Source: Bacteroidota bacterium
GTDB taxonomy: Bacteria; Bacteroidota; Bacteroidia; Flavobacteriales; Flavobacteriaceae
Length of the DNA stretch: 17,637 bases
Direction: 5' to 3'
NCBI GenBank assembly: GCA_947468985.1
Contig: CANINJ010000006.1
Coordinates: 1 to 17,637 of the forward strand
The position numbers were made by a program, and so were the translations under genes. Positions within the stretch are counted from its first letter, which is position 1; each line of letters starts with the position of its first letter. The notes beneath the pieces are model-generated. The model searched no databases. It worked only from the letters and a program-made list of their open reading frames with translations, and had not been told where the DNA came from. Shown piece after piece: positions 6,969 to 13,747 of the stretch.

Positions 6969-7925
6969 ATGTCTGTATCCAATATAAAAATCCTTCACAT
7001 CGACAGCAACCATGTTTTATTATGGGAACAATTGCAGGAATTAGGATTTACAAACCACCAAGATTTCACTTCTTCAAAGCAAGAAATTGAAGCCAAAATT
7101 CAAGAATATCAAGGAATTGTAATTCGTAGCCGATTCAAAATCGACAAAACATTTCTTGACAAAGCCACCAATTTACAATTCATTGCCAGAGTTGGTGCTG
7201 GTTTAGAAAGCATCGATTGCGATTACGCTTTATCGAAAAACATTTCACTCATAGCGGCTCCCGAAGGCAATAGCAACGCCGTTGGAGAACACGCACTTGG
7301 AATGTTATTATCGCTTTTCAACAACCTCAACAAAGCATTTTCTGAAATAAAATCGGGACATTGGAACCGAGAAACCAATCGTGGACACGAATTAGATGGG
7401 AAAACAATCGGCATAATTGGGTATGGAAATATGGGAAAATCATTTGCAAAAAAACTTCGCGGTTTTGATGTTGAAGTCCTTTGTTATGACATTCTAGAAA
7501 ATGTGGGCGATGCCAATGCAAAGCAAGTTTCCTTATCAGAATTGCAACAAAAATCAGACGTTGTAAGTCTTCACACGCCTTGGAATTCGTCAACTGATAA
7601 AATGATTAATGCCAAATTTATAAATTCATTTTCAAAATCCTTTTGGTTTATCAATACCGCTCGGGGAAAATCAGTAGTTACAGATGATTTAGTTGAAGGT
7701 TTAAAGTCTGGAAAAGTACTTGGCGGAGGATTAGATGTTTTAGAATATGAAAAGTTATCCTTCGAAAATCTATTTATTGATTCCGAAAAACCTGCCGCTT
7801 TTGATTATTTACTTAAAGCAGATAATGTACTTCTCACGCCACACATCGCAGGTTGGACATTTGAAAGCCATCAAAAATTAGCACAAGTAATCGTTGATAA
7901 AATAAAAGAGAAGTATTTAAAATAA
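6969..7925 (+). CDS. D-2-hydroxyacid dehydrogenase (phosphoglycerate dehydrogenase-like)
   Basis: 318-residue NAD-dependent oxidoreductase of the D-isomer-specific 2-hydroxyacid dehydrogenase family, cytoplasmic. I start at the ATG at 6969; upstream in-frame sequence to 6762 only translates the GC-rich dispersed element. Substrate-domain residues include ARVGAGLESID (73-83). The Rossmann domain has GKTIGIIGYGNMGKSFAKKL (144-163) with GxGxxG at 151-156. NTARGKSVV (229-237) provides the catalytic arginine R232, LDVLEYEK (255-262) the probable glutamate, and TPHIAGW (290-296) the catalytic histidine H292. There is no ACT domain, so it matches the short SerA-like forms. 3-phosphoglycerate (serine synthesis) is a likely substrate, but no serC lies in view and other 2-hydroxyacids are possible. 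Confidence 0.92.
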   Translation: MSVSNIKILHIDSNHVLLWEQLQELGFTNHQDFTSSKQEIEAKIQEYQGIVIRSRFKIDKTFLDKATNLQFIARVGAGLESIDCDYALSKNISLIAAPEGNSNAVGEHALGMLLSLFNNLNKAFSEIKSGHWNRETNRGHELDGKTIGIIGYGNMGKSFAKKLRGFDVEVLCYDILENVGDANAKQVSLSELQQKSDVVSLHTPWNSSTDKMINAKFINSFSKSFWFINTARGKSVVTDDLVEGLKSGKVLGGGLDVLEYEKLSFENLFIDSEKPAAFDYLLKADNVLLTPHIAGWTFESHQKLAQVIVDKIKEKYLK

Positions 7926-8000
7926 TTTTATAAAAGCAAAAAAGTAAAGTATTGCTATTTTTTAATACATTAGCATTCTTTAAATCTAAAACCAAAAACT

Positions 8001-8342
8001 ATGGAATCGCAAAAAGTGGACTTATTTATGATGATGAATGCAAAACATTTTGAAAGCTATCAATTATCAGCAATTAGAGAAAAATTAATTCAATTGGACG
8101 AATCTAAATGGCCAATAGTTCAATCTTTGCAACTTAAAGACCCAACTACAACATTAATTATTTCAATTGTTGGAGGCGGTGCATTAGGAATTGACCGTTT
8201 TTACATTGGAGACACAGGAATGGGAATTGGAAAATTATTGACTTGCGGAGGACTCGGTATTTGGACAATTATCGATTGGTTCATAATCATGGGAGCAACT
8301 CGCGAAAAAAATATGGAAATGTTTCAAAAGTCAATCTATTAA
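8001..8342 (+). CDS. TM2 domain-containing membrane protein
   Basis: 113 residues. A hydrophilic N-terminal half (1-48) precedes a TM2 domain at about 50-100, with two membrane segments (about 51-66 and 83-98) joined by the hallmark stretch GIDRFYIGDTGMGIGKLLT (63-81) and followed by GGLGIWTIIDW (83-93). TM2 domains contain the short DRF-type motif in the loop and are widespread in bacteria, often of unknown role. First gene of a four-gene operon: its stop is only 3 nt before the next start. The 75-nt gap after the dehydrogenase gene shows no clear terminator or consensus promoter. Assignment to TM2 is firm; function is unknown. Confidence 0.93.
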   Translation: MESQKVDLFMMMNAKHFESYQLSAIREKLIQLDESKWPIVQSLQLKDPTTTLIISIVGGGALGIDRFYIGDTGMGIGKLLTCGGLGIWTIIDWFIIMGATREKNMEMFQKSIY

Positions 8343-8345
8343 TAA

Positions 8346-8750
8346 ATGTCTAAAAACAAGTTATATTCTTTACTATTAATAGCTTGTTCAGCAGGATTTA
8401 TTTATTTATTATACCAATTATATTATCCCGAAAGCAACACGTATTCGGTGTGTATTATCAAGAATATTTCAGGATTTCCCTGTCCATCTTGTGGTGCAAC
8501 ACGTGCTGTACAACTATTATTTAAAGGCGATTTTATGGGTTCTATTTTGATGAATCCGTTCGGAATAATAATAAGTGCAATTCTAATTCTTTTGCCTTTT
8601 TGGATTGTAATTGATTTGATTTTAAAAAAGGAAACTTTTTATACGTTTTACAATAAAATGGAATGCCTTTTGAAACAAAAAAAAATAGCAATTCCATTGA
8701 TAATTTTAGTACTATTAAATTGGATTTGGAACTTCAATAAAGTAATATGA
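8346..8750 (+). CDS. DUF2752 family membrane protein
   Basis: 134 residues with three predicted membrane segments (about 5-24, 66-92 and 114-130). The DUF2752 signature CPSCGATRA is at residues 46-54, preceded by SGFPC, in a loop after the first segment, and NPFG follows before the second segment. The cysteine pair could bind metal or be redox active, which is not established. It begins 3 nt after the TM2 gene and its TGA overlaps the next ATG in an ATGA, so translation is probably coupled. DUF2752 genes are often found near TM2 genes as far as I recall. Function unknown. Confidence 0.93.
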   Translation: MSKNKLYSLLLIACSAGFIYLLYQLYYPESNTYSVCIIKNISGFPCPSCGATRAVQLLFKGDFMGSILMNPFGIIISAILILLPFWIVIDLILKKETFYTFYNKMECLLKQKKIAIPLIILVLLNWIWNFNKVI

Positions 8751-9178
8751 CACAAGAAACCACCTTTGCATACCAACCTTCAGAACACGAAAACGAAAAG
8801 GCATCTAACAGCTATTTAATGTCATTAGTGGCTGTAATTGCTGGATTGCCATTGCCAATCATCAATTTATTAGCCACGCTTTTCTTCTATTTAGCCAATC
8901 GTAAAAGCACTTTTTTTGTGCGTTGGCATTGCACACAAGCACTTCTTTCGCAAGTAGTGTTATTGTTTGCCAACAGCTACAGTTTTTGGTGGACGGTTTC
9001 CATTATTTTTACAGATGAAAAAGTTTCGAATTACTACTTCGCCTATTTATTTACGGTGATTTTTTTCAATATATTAGAAATTATTTCAACCATTTATTGT
9101 GCAATTCAAACTCGAAAAGGGAAACACGTTAAGGTTTTCTTTTTTGGAAATGTGACTAACTTAATTTGTAAATCGTAA
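8747..9178 (+). CDS. Membrane protein, three predicted helices (DUF4870-like, tentative)
   Basis: 143 residues: a polar N-terminus (1-22), then hydrophobic segments at about 24-50, 65-88 and 96-120, and a basic C-terminus (QTRKGKHVKV). NRKSTFFVRWHCTQALLSQ (51-69) resembles the motif between helices in DUF4870/Tic20-like small membrane proteins, where a basic residue and a histidine precede a QAL stretch. The match is partial and I hold it loosely. The ATG overlaps the preceding stop (ATGA), and its own stop shares an A with the next start (TAATG). It therefore belongs to a tightly coupled membrane operon with the M48 protease that follows. Confidence 0.88.
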   Translation: MTQETTFAYQPSEHENEKASNSYLMSLVAVIAGLPLPIINLLATLFFYLANRKSTFFVRWHCTQALLSQVVLLFANSYSFWWTVSIIFTDEKVSNYYFAYLFTVIFFNILEIISTIYCAIQTRKGKHVKVFFFGNVTNLICKS

Positions 9179-9984
9179 TGGTAAAGAAAATAATACTTCC
9201 AGGATTCATAATTTTAATTGCCTTTTTTGGACTGTTTTTAGCCCTTTCACAAGTAAATTTTGTTTCATTATTTCACGTTAAAGAAATCCGAAGTTCGTCA
9301 GAAAATAAAATTGGAGATTTAATTTGGGATGAAATTTCATCAACAGGCGATGTGATTTCTAACGATTCAATTACAGGAACATTAGATAAATTAATAGCGC
9401 CAATTTGCGATAAAAATGACATCAAAAAAGATTCTTTAAAAATCCATATTGTAGTAAATGACGATATAAACGCCTTCGCATTACCCGATAATCATTTGGT
9501 TGTTTTTACTGGATTAATCAAAGAATGCAAAAATCAAGAAGCTTTGCAAGGGGTTTTAGGGCACGAAATTGCTCACATTGCGAACAATCACGTAATGAAA
9601 AAACTTTCTAAAGAAATTGGTTTATCAGTTTTGCTTTCTGCAACTACGGGCGGAAAAGGAAGTGCGATTGTAAAGGAAATTCTAAAATCGTTATCGTCAT
9701 CCGCTTATGACAGAACTTTAGAAAAAGAAGCGGATATGGCGAGTGTTGATTATCTTTTGAAAGCCGACATCAACCCAGAGCCATTCGCTGATTTTATGTT
9801 TGAATTGGCACAACAAAAAAACCTTTCTGATAATTTATATTGGATTTCTTCTCACCCAGAATCAGAAGAACGTGCCAAATATATTTTGGCGTATTTGAAA
9901 GATAAAAAGTATAAAAAAATCCCAACGATTTCTATTGAAAAATGGGAAAACTATAAAAAATTAGTTACCGAAAAAACAAAATAA
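9178..9984 (+). CDS. Membrane-anchored M48 family zinc metalloprotease
   Basis: 268 residues. One N-terminal hydrophobic segment (about 5-24, IILPGFIILIAFFGLFLAL) probably anchors the protein, with the catalytic domain on the periplasmic side. Residues 83-105 show IHIVVNDDINAFALPDNHLVV-type M48 strands. The zinc motif HEIAH is at 129-133 in VLGHEIAHIANNH, the third zinc ligand lies in the EKEADMASVDYL block (about 182-193), and SSHPESEERA is the late conserved turn. M48 proteases cleave misfolded or signalling membrane and envelope proteins. As last gene of the four-gene operon, with start and stop fused as TAATG and a terminator behind, it may act on the three small membrane proteins or share their task, which is inference. 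Confidence 0.94.
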   Translation: MVKKIILPGFIILIAFFGLFLALSQVNFVSLFHVKEIRSSSENKIGDLIWDEISSTGDVISNDSITGTLDKLIAPICDKNDIKKDSLKIHIVVNDDINAFALPDNHLVVFTGLIKECKNQEALQGVLGHEIAHIANNHVMKKLSKEIGLSVLLSATTGGKGSAIVKEILKSLSSSAYDRTLEKEADMASVDYLLKADINPEPFADFMFELAQQKNLSDNLYWISSHPESEERAKYILAYLKDKKYKKIPTISIEKWENYKKLVTEKTK

Positions 9985-9987
9985 TTG

Positions 9988-10009
9988 ACCTTTCAAAAGG
10001 TGTTTTTTT
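9988..10009 (+). terminator. Rho-independent terminator of the membrane operon
   Basis: ACCTT (9988-9992) pairs with AAGGT (9997-10001) around TTCA/A and is followed by G and a run of seven T. It begins 4 nt after the M48 gene stop. Confidence 0.75.
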
Positions 10010-10030
10010 GCTGAAATTATATCAGTTTAG

Positions 10031-10630
10031 CTACTTTTTATACAAATTATTATGATCGATATATTCCCACACTTTATTAGGTAAAAGTGGTTGAACATTT
10101 TTTTTATTTTTTATCGATTCGCGAATAAATGTAGCTGAAATTTCTACAATTGGCGCAGCAATAAAATGAATTTTAGGATGGTTTTTGAAAGACAAATAGT
10201 TGTTTATTTCTTTTGTTTGGTCTTTCGAATCAAGTCGTGGATAGACATAAATATCGTGATTTTGGAGAATCACTTCGTAGTTTTTCCATTTGTGAAGTGA
10301 CTTTAAATTGTCCTCGCCCATAATTAATGAAAACTCATTTTTTGGATATTTTTCCGTTAAATAAGCCAATGTATTTACAGTATAATTGGGTTGTGGCAAT
10401 TTGAATTCTATATCCGAAGGTTTAATTTTTGGGTATTCTTCTGTTGCCAAATGAACCAATTCCAACCGAATGGAATCGTTGAGTAAAGTATCTTTCTTTT
10501 TTAATGGATTATGAGGCGTTACCACCATCCAAACTTGCTTCACATCAGAATATTCTGCTACGTGATTTGCAATAATCAAATGCCCAATATGAATGGGATT
10601 AAACGTTCCAAAATAAAGTCCGATTTTCAT
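10031..10630 (-). CDS. nadD: Nicotinate-nucleotide adenylyltransferase NadD
   Basis: 199-residue cytoplasmic enzyme that adenylylates nicotinate mononucleotide to deamido-NAD, in NAD synthesis. Nucleotidyltransferase motifs are clear: GTFNPIHIGH (8-17, HxGH at 14-17), VTPHNPLKKKD (37-47), SLIMGEDNLKSLHKWKNYE (101-119) and ISATFIRESI (164-173). The length fits NadD. It follows gmk after 14 nt on the same strand, so the two are probably co-transcribed with the YicC-type gene. It meets the plus-strand membrane operon tail to tail. Confidence 0.96.
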   Translation of the reverse strand: MKIGLYFGTFNPIHIGHLIIANHVAEYSDVKQVWMVVTPHNPLKKKDTLLNDSIRLELVHLATEEYPKIKPSDIEFKLPQPNYTVNTLAYLTEKYPKNEFSLIMGEDNLKSLHKWKNYEVILQNHDIYVYPRLDSKDQTKEINNYLSFKNHPKIHFIAAPIVEISATFIRESIKNKKNVQPLLPNKVWEYIDHNNLYKK

Positions 10631-10644
10631 AAATTAAATCTGTG

Positions 10645-11229
10645 TTAATTTGTGGAATCTGTGTTTACAAATGCTTTTACCAATTGATACGCCTCTTCTT
10701 TTGCAGTTTCCAAATCGTAATTTTTTATGATTTTATCAAATTGTGGAGCTGTTGCCAATTCCACTGAGGCTTTTGCAATTCTCATATTGATTTTATCATC
10801 ACTTTCGGTCGAACGTTTTTTTAAACGGATTTTAAGCTCGTCGATGCTTGGTGGTTTTACAAAAACTGCCAATGTTTGCTCAGGAAATTTATGCTTAATT
10901 CGCAAACCCCCAGCCACATCAATATCAAAAATCACATTTTTTCCTAAAGCCCAAATGCGTTCGATTTCACTTTTCAATGTGCCGTAAAAATTATCACGAT
11001 ATACTTCTTCCCATTCTAAAAAATCTTCCCCTTTGATGTGTTTTTTGAACTCTTCTGTAGAAATAAAATAATAATCTTTTCCATTCACTTCTTCGCCACG
11101 AGGTTCTCGGGAAGCTGCCGAAATAGAAAATTCTAAATTCAAATCTTCTTTTCCAAGTAAGTGTCTAACTATTGTTGTTTTCCCAGAACCCGAAGGTGCC
11201 GAAAAAACTATTAATTTTCCTTTTTTCAT
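10645..11229 (-). CDS. gmk: Guanylate kinase
   Basis: 194-residue cytoplasmic kinase that converts GMP to GDP with ATP. The P-loop APSGSGKTT is at 11-19. The GMP-binding stretch SREPRGEEVNGKDYYF (40-55) matches the family's TR-x-PR-x-GE-x2-G-x-DYxF pattern with small changes, and VIFDIDVAGGLRIK (99-112) and the RLKKRSTESDD lid region (135-145) follow. It lies between the YicC-type gene upstream (63-nt gap) and nadD downstream (14-nt gap). I recall this yicC-gmk-nadD order as common in Bacteroidota. Confidence 0.97.
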   Translation of the reverse strand: MKKGKLIVFSAPSGSGKTTIVRHLLGKEDLNLEFSISAASREPRGEEVNGKDYYFISTEEFKKHIKGEDFLEWEEVYRDNFYGTLKSEIERIWALGKNVIFDIDVAGGLRIKHKFPEQTLAVFVKPPSIDELKIRLKKRSTESDDKINMRIAKASVELATAPQFDKIIKNYDLETAKEEAYQLVKAFVNTDSTN

Positions 11230-11292
11230 GATTTTTGTTCTATGCTTTAAACTGCCTTTAAGTGCTAATTTACCTAATAATTACAACCTTGC

Positions 11293-12153
11293 TTACAGCA
11301 CATTCAAAACCTGTTCTTTAATTTTCTCCAATTCATCCTTCATCATCACCACTAATTTTTGCATTTGTGCATGATTTGATTTGGAACCCATTGTATTAAT
11401 TTCACGACCCATTTCTTGCGTGATAAATCCTAATTTTCTTCCGTTGGCTTCTGTTCCTTTTATAGTTTCTAAAAAATAATCCAGGTGATTTGTCAAACGA
11501 ACTTTTTCTTCGGTAATATCTAATTTTTCAAGATAATAAATCAATTCTTGCTCGAACCGATTCTCATCAACATTGACTTTCAATTCTGAAATAGCGGTTT
11601 GCAAACGGTCTTTAATAGCTTGAACACGTTCTGGGTCGAGCGCCAAAGCATCGTTCATATACTGACGGATGTTTCCAATTCGCAACTGAAATTCTTTCTC
11701 CAACGACAACCCTTCCGCTTGACGGAAATTCAAAATATTGGCAAGTGCTTCTTTGATGACAGTTTGAATTTGAACCCAATCATTTTCGTCAATTTCGTCG
11801 CGTTCTACTTTCAAAGCGTCTGGCATCCGAATCGCCATTTTCATTAATTCAGTTTCATCTGCATTTGCATAAACATCGCGAAGTTGCGCTATATAAGCTT
11901 TCACGATTGGCACATTCACTTTAGTAGAAGTTTGTTCGGCAGTACTTTCAATAAAAATTGAGAAATCAATCTTTCCGCGTTCTAATGCCAAAGCGATTTC
12001 ATTCCGCAAACCCAATTCCATTTCACGGTAAAGCGAAGGCATTCTCACGCTTAAATCTAATCCTTTACTGTTTAAAGATTTGGCTTCAACTGTTATTTTT
12101 TTTGTTGGTAATTGCAACGTTGCTTTCCCAAAACCCGTCATCGATTGTATCAT
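11293..12153 (-). CDS. YicC/YloC family endoribonuclease
   Basis: 286 residues, the usual length of the family. It opens with the family start MIQSMTGFGKA and ends in the DUF1732 domain, ENRFEQELIYYLEKLDITEE (about 196-215) and then LGFITQEMGREINTMGSKSN. Charged helices fill the middle. Members such as E. coli YicC are endoribonucleases that take part in RNA decay. The ATG is at 12151-12153, 19 nt after a full-consensus -7 box. It is the first gene ahead of gmk and nadD on the same strand. Identity is firm; the exact RNA targets are unknown. Confidence 0.95.
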   Translation of the reverse strand: MIQSMTGFGKATLQLPTKKITVEAKSLNSKGLDLSVRMPSLYREMELGLRNEIALALERGKIDFSIFIESTAEQTSTKVNVPIVKAYIAQLRDVYANADETELMKMAIRMPDALKVERDEIDENDWVQIQTVIKEALANILNFRQAEGLSLEKEFQLRIGNIRQYMNDALALDPERVQAIKDRLQTAISELKVNVDENRFEQELIYYLEKLDITEEKVRLTNHLDYFLETIKGTEANGRKLGFITQEMGREINTMGSKSNHAQMQKLVVMMKDELEKIKEQVLNVL

Positions 12154-12172
12154 AATTTATTTAAAATGTATT

Positions 12173-12180
12173 CAAAGATA
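12173..12180 (-). promoter_or_regulatory. Putative -7 promoter box of the yicC-type/gmk/nadD run
   Basis: The minus strand reads TATCTTTG, a full TAnnTTTG match, 19 nt before the ATG. The nearest TTG upstream is 26 nt away, longer than usual, so the -33 part is weak. Confidence 0.5.
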
Positions 12181-12205
12181 ATGAAAAACTTTTCAGTGGT
12201 AGTTT

Positions 12206-13123
12206 TCAATTTTTCTGTGGTTGTTCCTTTTTCTTAGCGGTTACCAAATAAACCCCGGAAAATATCAATATTGCAGCACTAATTTTCACCCAATTCAATT
12301 CGTCTTTTCCTAATCCGATGGCAAAAATAGTAGCGAATAACGGTTGCAAATAAACAAAAACCGCTACCAAAGTTGGATTCAATTCCCGCATAGAAAGCAG
12401 GTTCAACAAATACGTTAAAAAGGTTGAAAAGACGACTACAAAGCCTATTTTCCATAAAATATCCGTTGGAACAATCGCCCAATCAACGCCTTGAAATTGG
12501 CTCCAGCCAAAAGGCAAAACCATTATGAATCCAAATAAATAAATCCATTTTACAAAGGTAAAAGCATTGTATTTATCCATTAATTTCTTTACAATTACGA
12601 GGTAAAAACCATAAGAAATAGCATTGACTAAAACCAAAAAATTCCCCAAACTTGCCGATGAAGTATCCCCAACTGATTTCCCGTAAAGTATCAAAAAAGA
12701 AGTGCCAAATAAACCCAAAAATATTCCGAAAACTTTCCTTTTGCGCATTTTTTCCTTGATAATTATAGCCGATAAAACCAATACAATTAAAGGCGTACAC
12801 ACCATGATCACGGCTGCAGAAATGGGTGAAGTCAAACTCAACCCTTTGAAAAACGAAAGCATATTTAAGGCAACTCCAAAAAAAGCACATGCAATAATAC
12901 GAGGAAAATCATTGGTTGCGATTTTTTCAATGGTTCCGATTTTCAATAATCGCATGAGCAACCAAATTGCCCAAAATAAAAGTACAGAACCACCCACGCG
13001 CAACAAAATAAAGCCGTAAGCATCAATATATTTAGGCATTACATCTTTTGCAATCGTGAATGTTACACCGTAAATTAGGGAAACAATCGTTGCGCCAATT
13101 AAGGCAATATTTCTTTTAGACAT
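12206..13123 (-). CDS. EamA-family (DMT superfamily) transporter
   Basis: 305-residue integral membrane protein with about ten hydrophobic segments in two EamA repeats, the usual layout of drug/metabolite transporters. Typical stretches are IYGVTFTIAKDVMP (17-30), SFFKGLSLTSPISAAVIM in the first repeat, then TFLTYLLNLLSMRELNPTLV and VFVYLQPLFATIFAIGLGKD in the second, and a basic tail KKKEQPQKN. These carriers export metabolites or amino acids across the inner membrane; the substrate cannot be read from sequence. Its start overlaps the end of the upstream ArsC/Spx-like gene by 8 nt (13116-13123), so translation is probably coupled. It ends 52 nt before the yicC-type gene, which has its own -7 box in that gap. 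Confidence 0.94.
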   Translation of the reverse strand: MSKRNIALIGATIVSLIYGVTFTIAKDVMPKYIDAYGFILLRVGGSVLLFWAIWLLMRLLKIGTIEKIATNDFPRIIACAFFGVALNMLSFFKGLSLTSPISAAVIMVCTPLIVLVLSAIIIKEKMRKRKVFGIFLGLFGTSFLILYGKSVGDTSSASLGNFLVLVNAISYGFYLVIVKKLMDKYNAFTFVKWIYLFGFIMVLPFGWSQFQGVDWAIVPTDILWKIGFVVVFSTFLTYLLNLLSMRELNPTLVAVFVYLQPLFATIFAIGLGKDELNWVKISAAILIFSGVYLVTAKKKEQPQKN

Positions 13124-13472
13124 TATTCAAAACTTTCATTACCTGAAGCATGTTTTGCTGGCTATTGCCAATATAAACACCATTCTTAATTACAAAAACG
13201 GGGCGACTTAAAAACGTATACTGCTCTAAAATTAATTTTTTATAATCCACTTCCGTTAGCGCTTTGTTTTTTAAATCCATCGATTTATATAAAATGGCTT
13301 TTTTGCTGAATAGCGCCTCATAACTTCCTGAAAGTTGGTACATTTCTTCCAATTCTTCTTCGGTAATTGGGTTTTGCTTGATGTCACGAAAAACCAAATC
13401 ATTTCCTTTAGGAAGCGATTTTATAATTTTGCGACATGTATCACACGAAGCCAAGTAATATATTTTGTTCAT
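13116..13472 (-). CDS. ArsC/Spx-family thioredoxin-fold protein
   Basis: 118 residues from the ATG at 13470-13472, which directly opens the fold (MNKIYYLASCDTCRK). A further in-frame extension to 13508 adds twelve residues with no family counterpart and is unlikely. The CDTC pair is at residues 10-13, in the place of the arsenate reductase/Spx N-terminal CxxC, followed by RDIKQNPITEEEL and, late, LSRPVFVIKNGVYIG with the cis-proline loop. The lineage includes arsenate reductases, Spx regulators and YffB-like proteins. No ars genes are nearby, so a role in arsenic resistance is not supported. It overlaps the EamA transporter start by 8 nt, and a possible promoter lies 44 nt upstream. Confidence 0.92.
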   Translation of the reverse strand: MNKIYYLASCDTCRKIIKSLPKGNDLVFRDIKQNPITEEELEEMYQLSGSYEALFSKKAILYKSMDLKNKALTEVDYKKLILEQYTFLSRPVFVIKNGVYIGNSQQNMLQVMKVLNNV

Positions 13473-13516
13473 TTGAATAGCTATTAATATTTTGCAAAGG
13501 AAATTCATTTGGCACG

Positions 13517-13546
13517 GAAAAGTACTATTTTTTTAAAAAATTACAA
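13517..13546 (-). promoter_or_regulatory. Possible promoter of the ArsC/Spx-like and EamA genes
   Basis: On the minus strand TTG (13544-13546) is followed after 19 nt by TACTTTTC (13517-13524), one base from the TAnnTTTG box, about 44 nt before the ATG. Confidence 0.4.
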
Positions 13547-13559
13547 TCAAAAGATTAAC

Positions 13560-13567
13560 TATATTTG
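13560..13567 (+). promoter_or_regulatory. Putative -7 promoter box for lepA
   Basis: TATATTTG fully matches TAnnTTTG. It lies 180 nt before the lepA ATG, on the far side of the dispersed GC-rich element. No TTG is seen at the usual -33 spacing. I see no comparable box between the element and lepA. Confidence 0.4.
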
Positions 13568-13583
13568 CAGATTAATTGCCTGC

Positions 13584-13699
13584 GCGTGAGGGATAGTAGT
13601 GGAAAGCCAACAGCATAGTGAAGCGATAGCGGAACTTTGCTAGGACTTGTAGCGGATAGCCCGACCAACGACGGAACGAAAGTGGAATTGTGGTCACGC
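13584..13699 (-). repeat. Dispersed GC-rich intergenic element, copy B (more complete)
   Basis: A GC-rich 116-bp block in AT-rich flanks. Its ends carry short inverted repeats: GCGTGA (13584-13589) and TCACGC (13694-13699). Its reverse complement aligns with copy A at 6819-6904 over about 70 bp, sharing TCCGCTACAAGTCCT, AAGTTCCGCT, TCGCTTCACT and GGCTTTCC. It lies in the lepA leader. Similar GC-rich intergenic sequences recur in Flavobacterium genomes as far as I recall. There is no protein-coding content. Confidence 0.8.
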
Positions 13700-13747
13700 C
13701 CTGAAAAAAATTTAGGGTAAACCAAATAAAATTGATACCAACTAAGA

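Noticed and set aside
8001..9984. A defence or toxin system in the membrane operon
   Set aside because: The TM2, DUF2752 and M48 families are widespread envelope proteins; nothing visible points to a toxin, nuclease or phage-defence module.
13116..13472. Arsenic resistance function for the ArsC-like gene
   Set aside because: Its neighbours are an EamA transporter and lepA, no ars operon is present, and the fold is shared by Spx/YffB-type proteins.
13473..13508. Twelve-residue extension of the ArsC/Spx-like protein
   Set aside because: The thioredoxin-fold strand begins immediately at MNKIYYL; the extension has no family counterpart.
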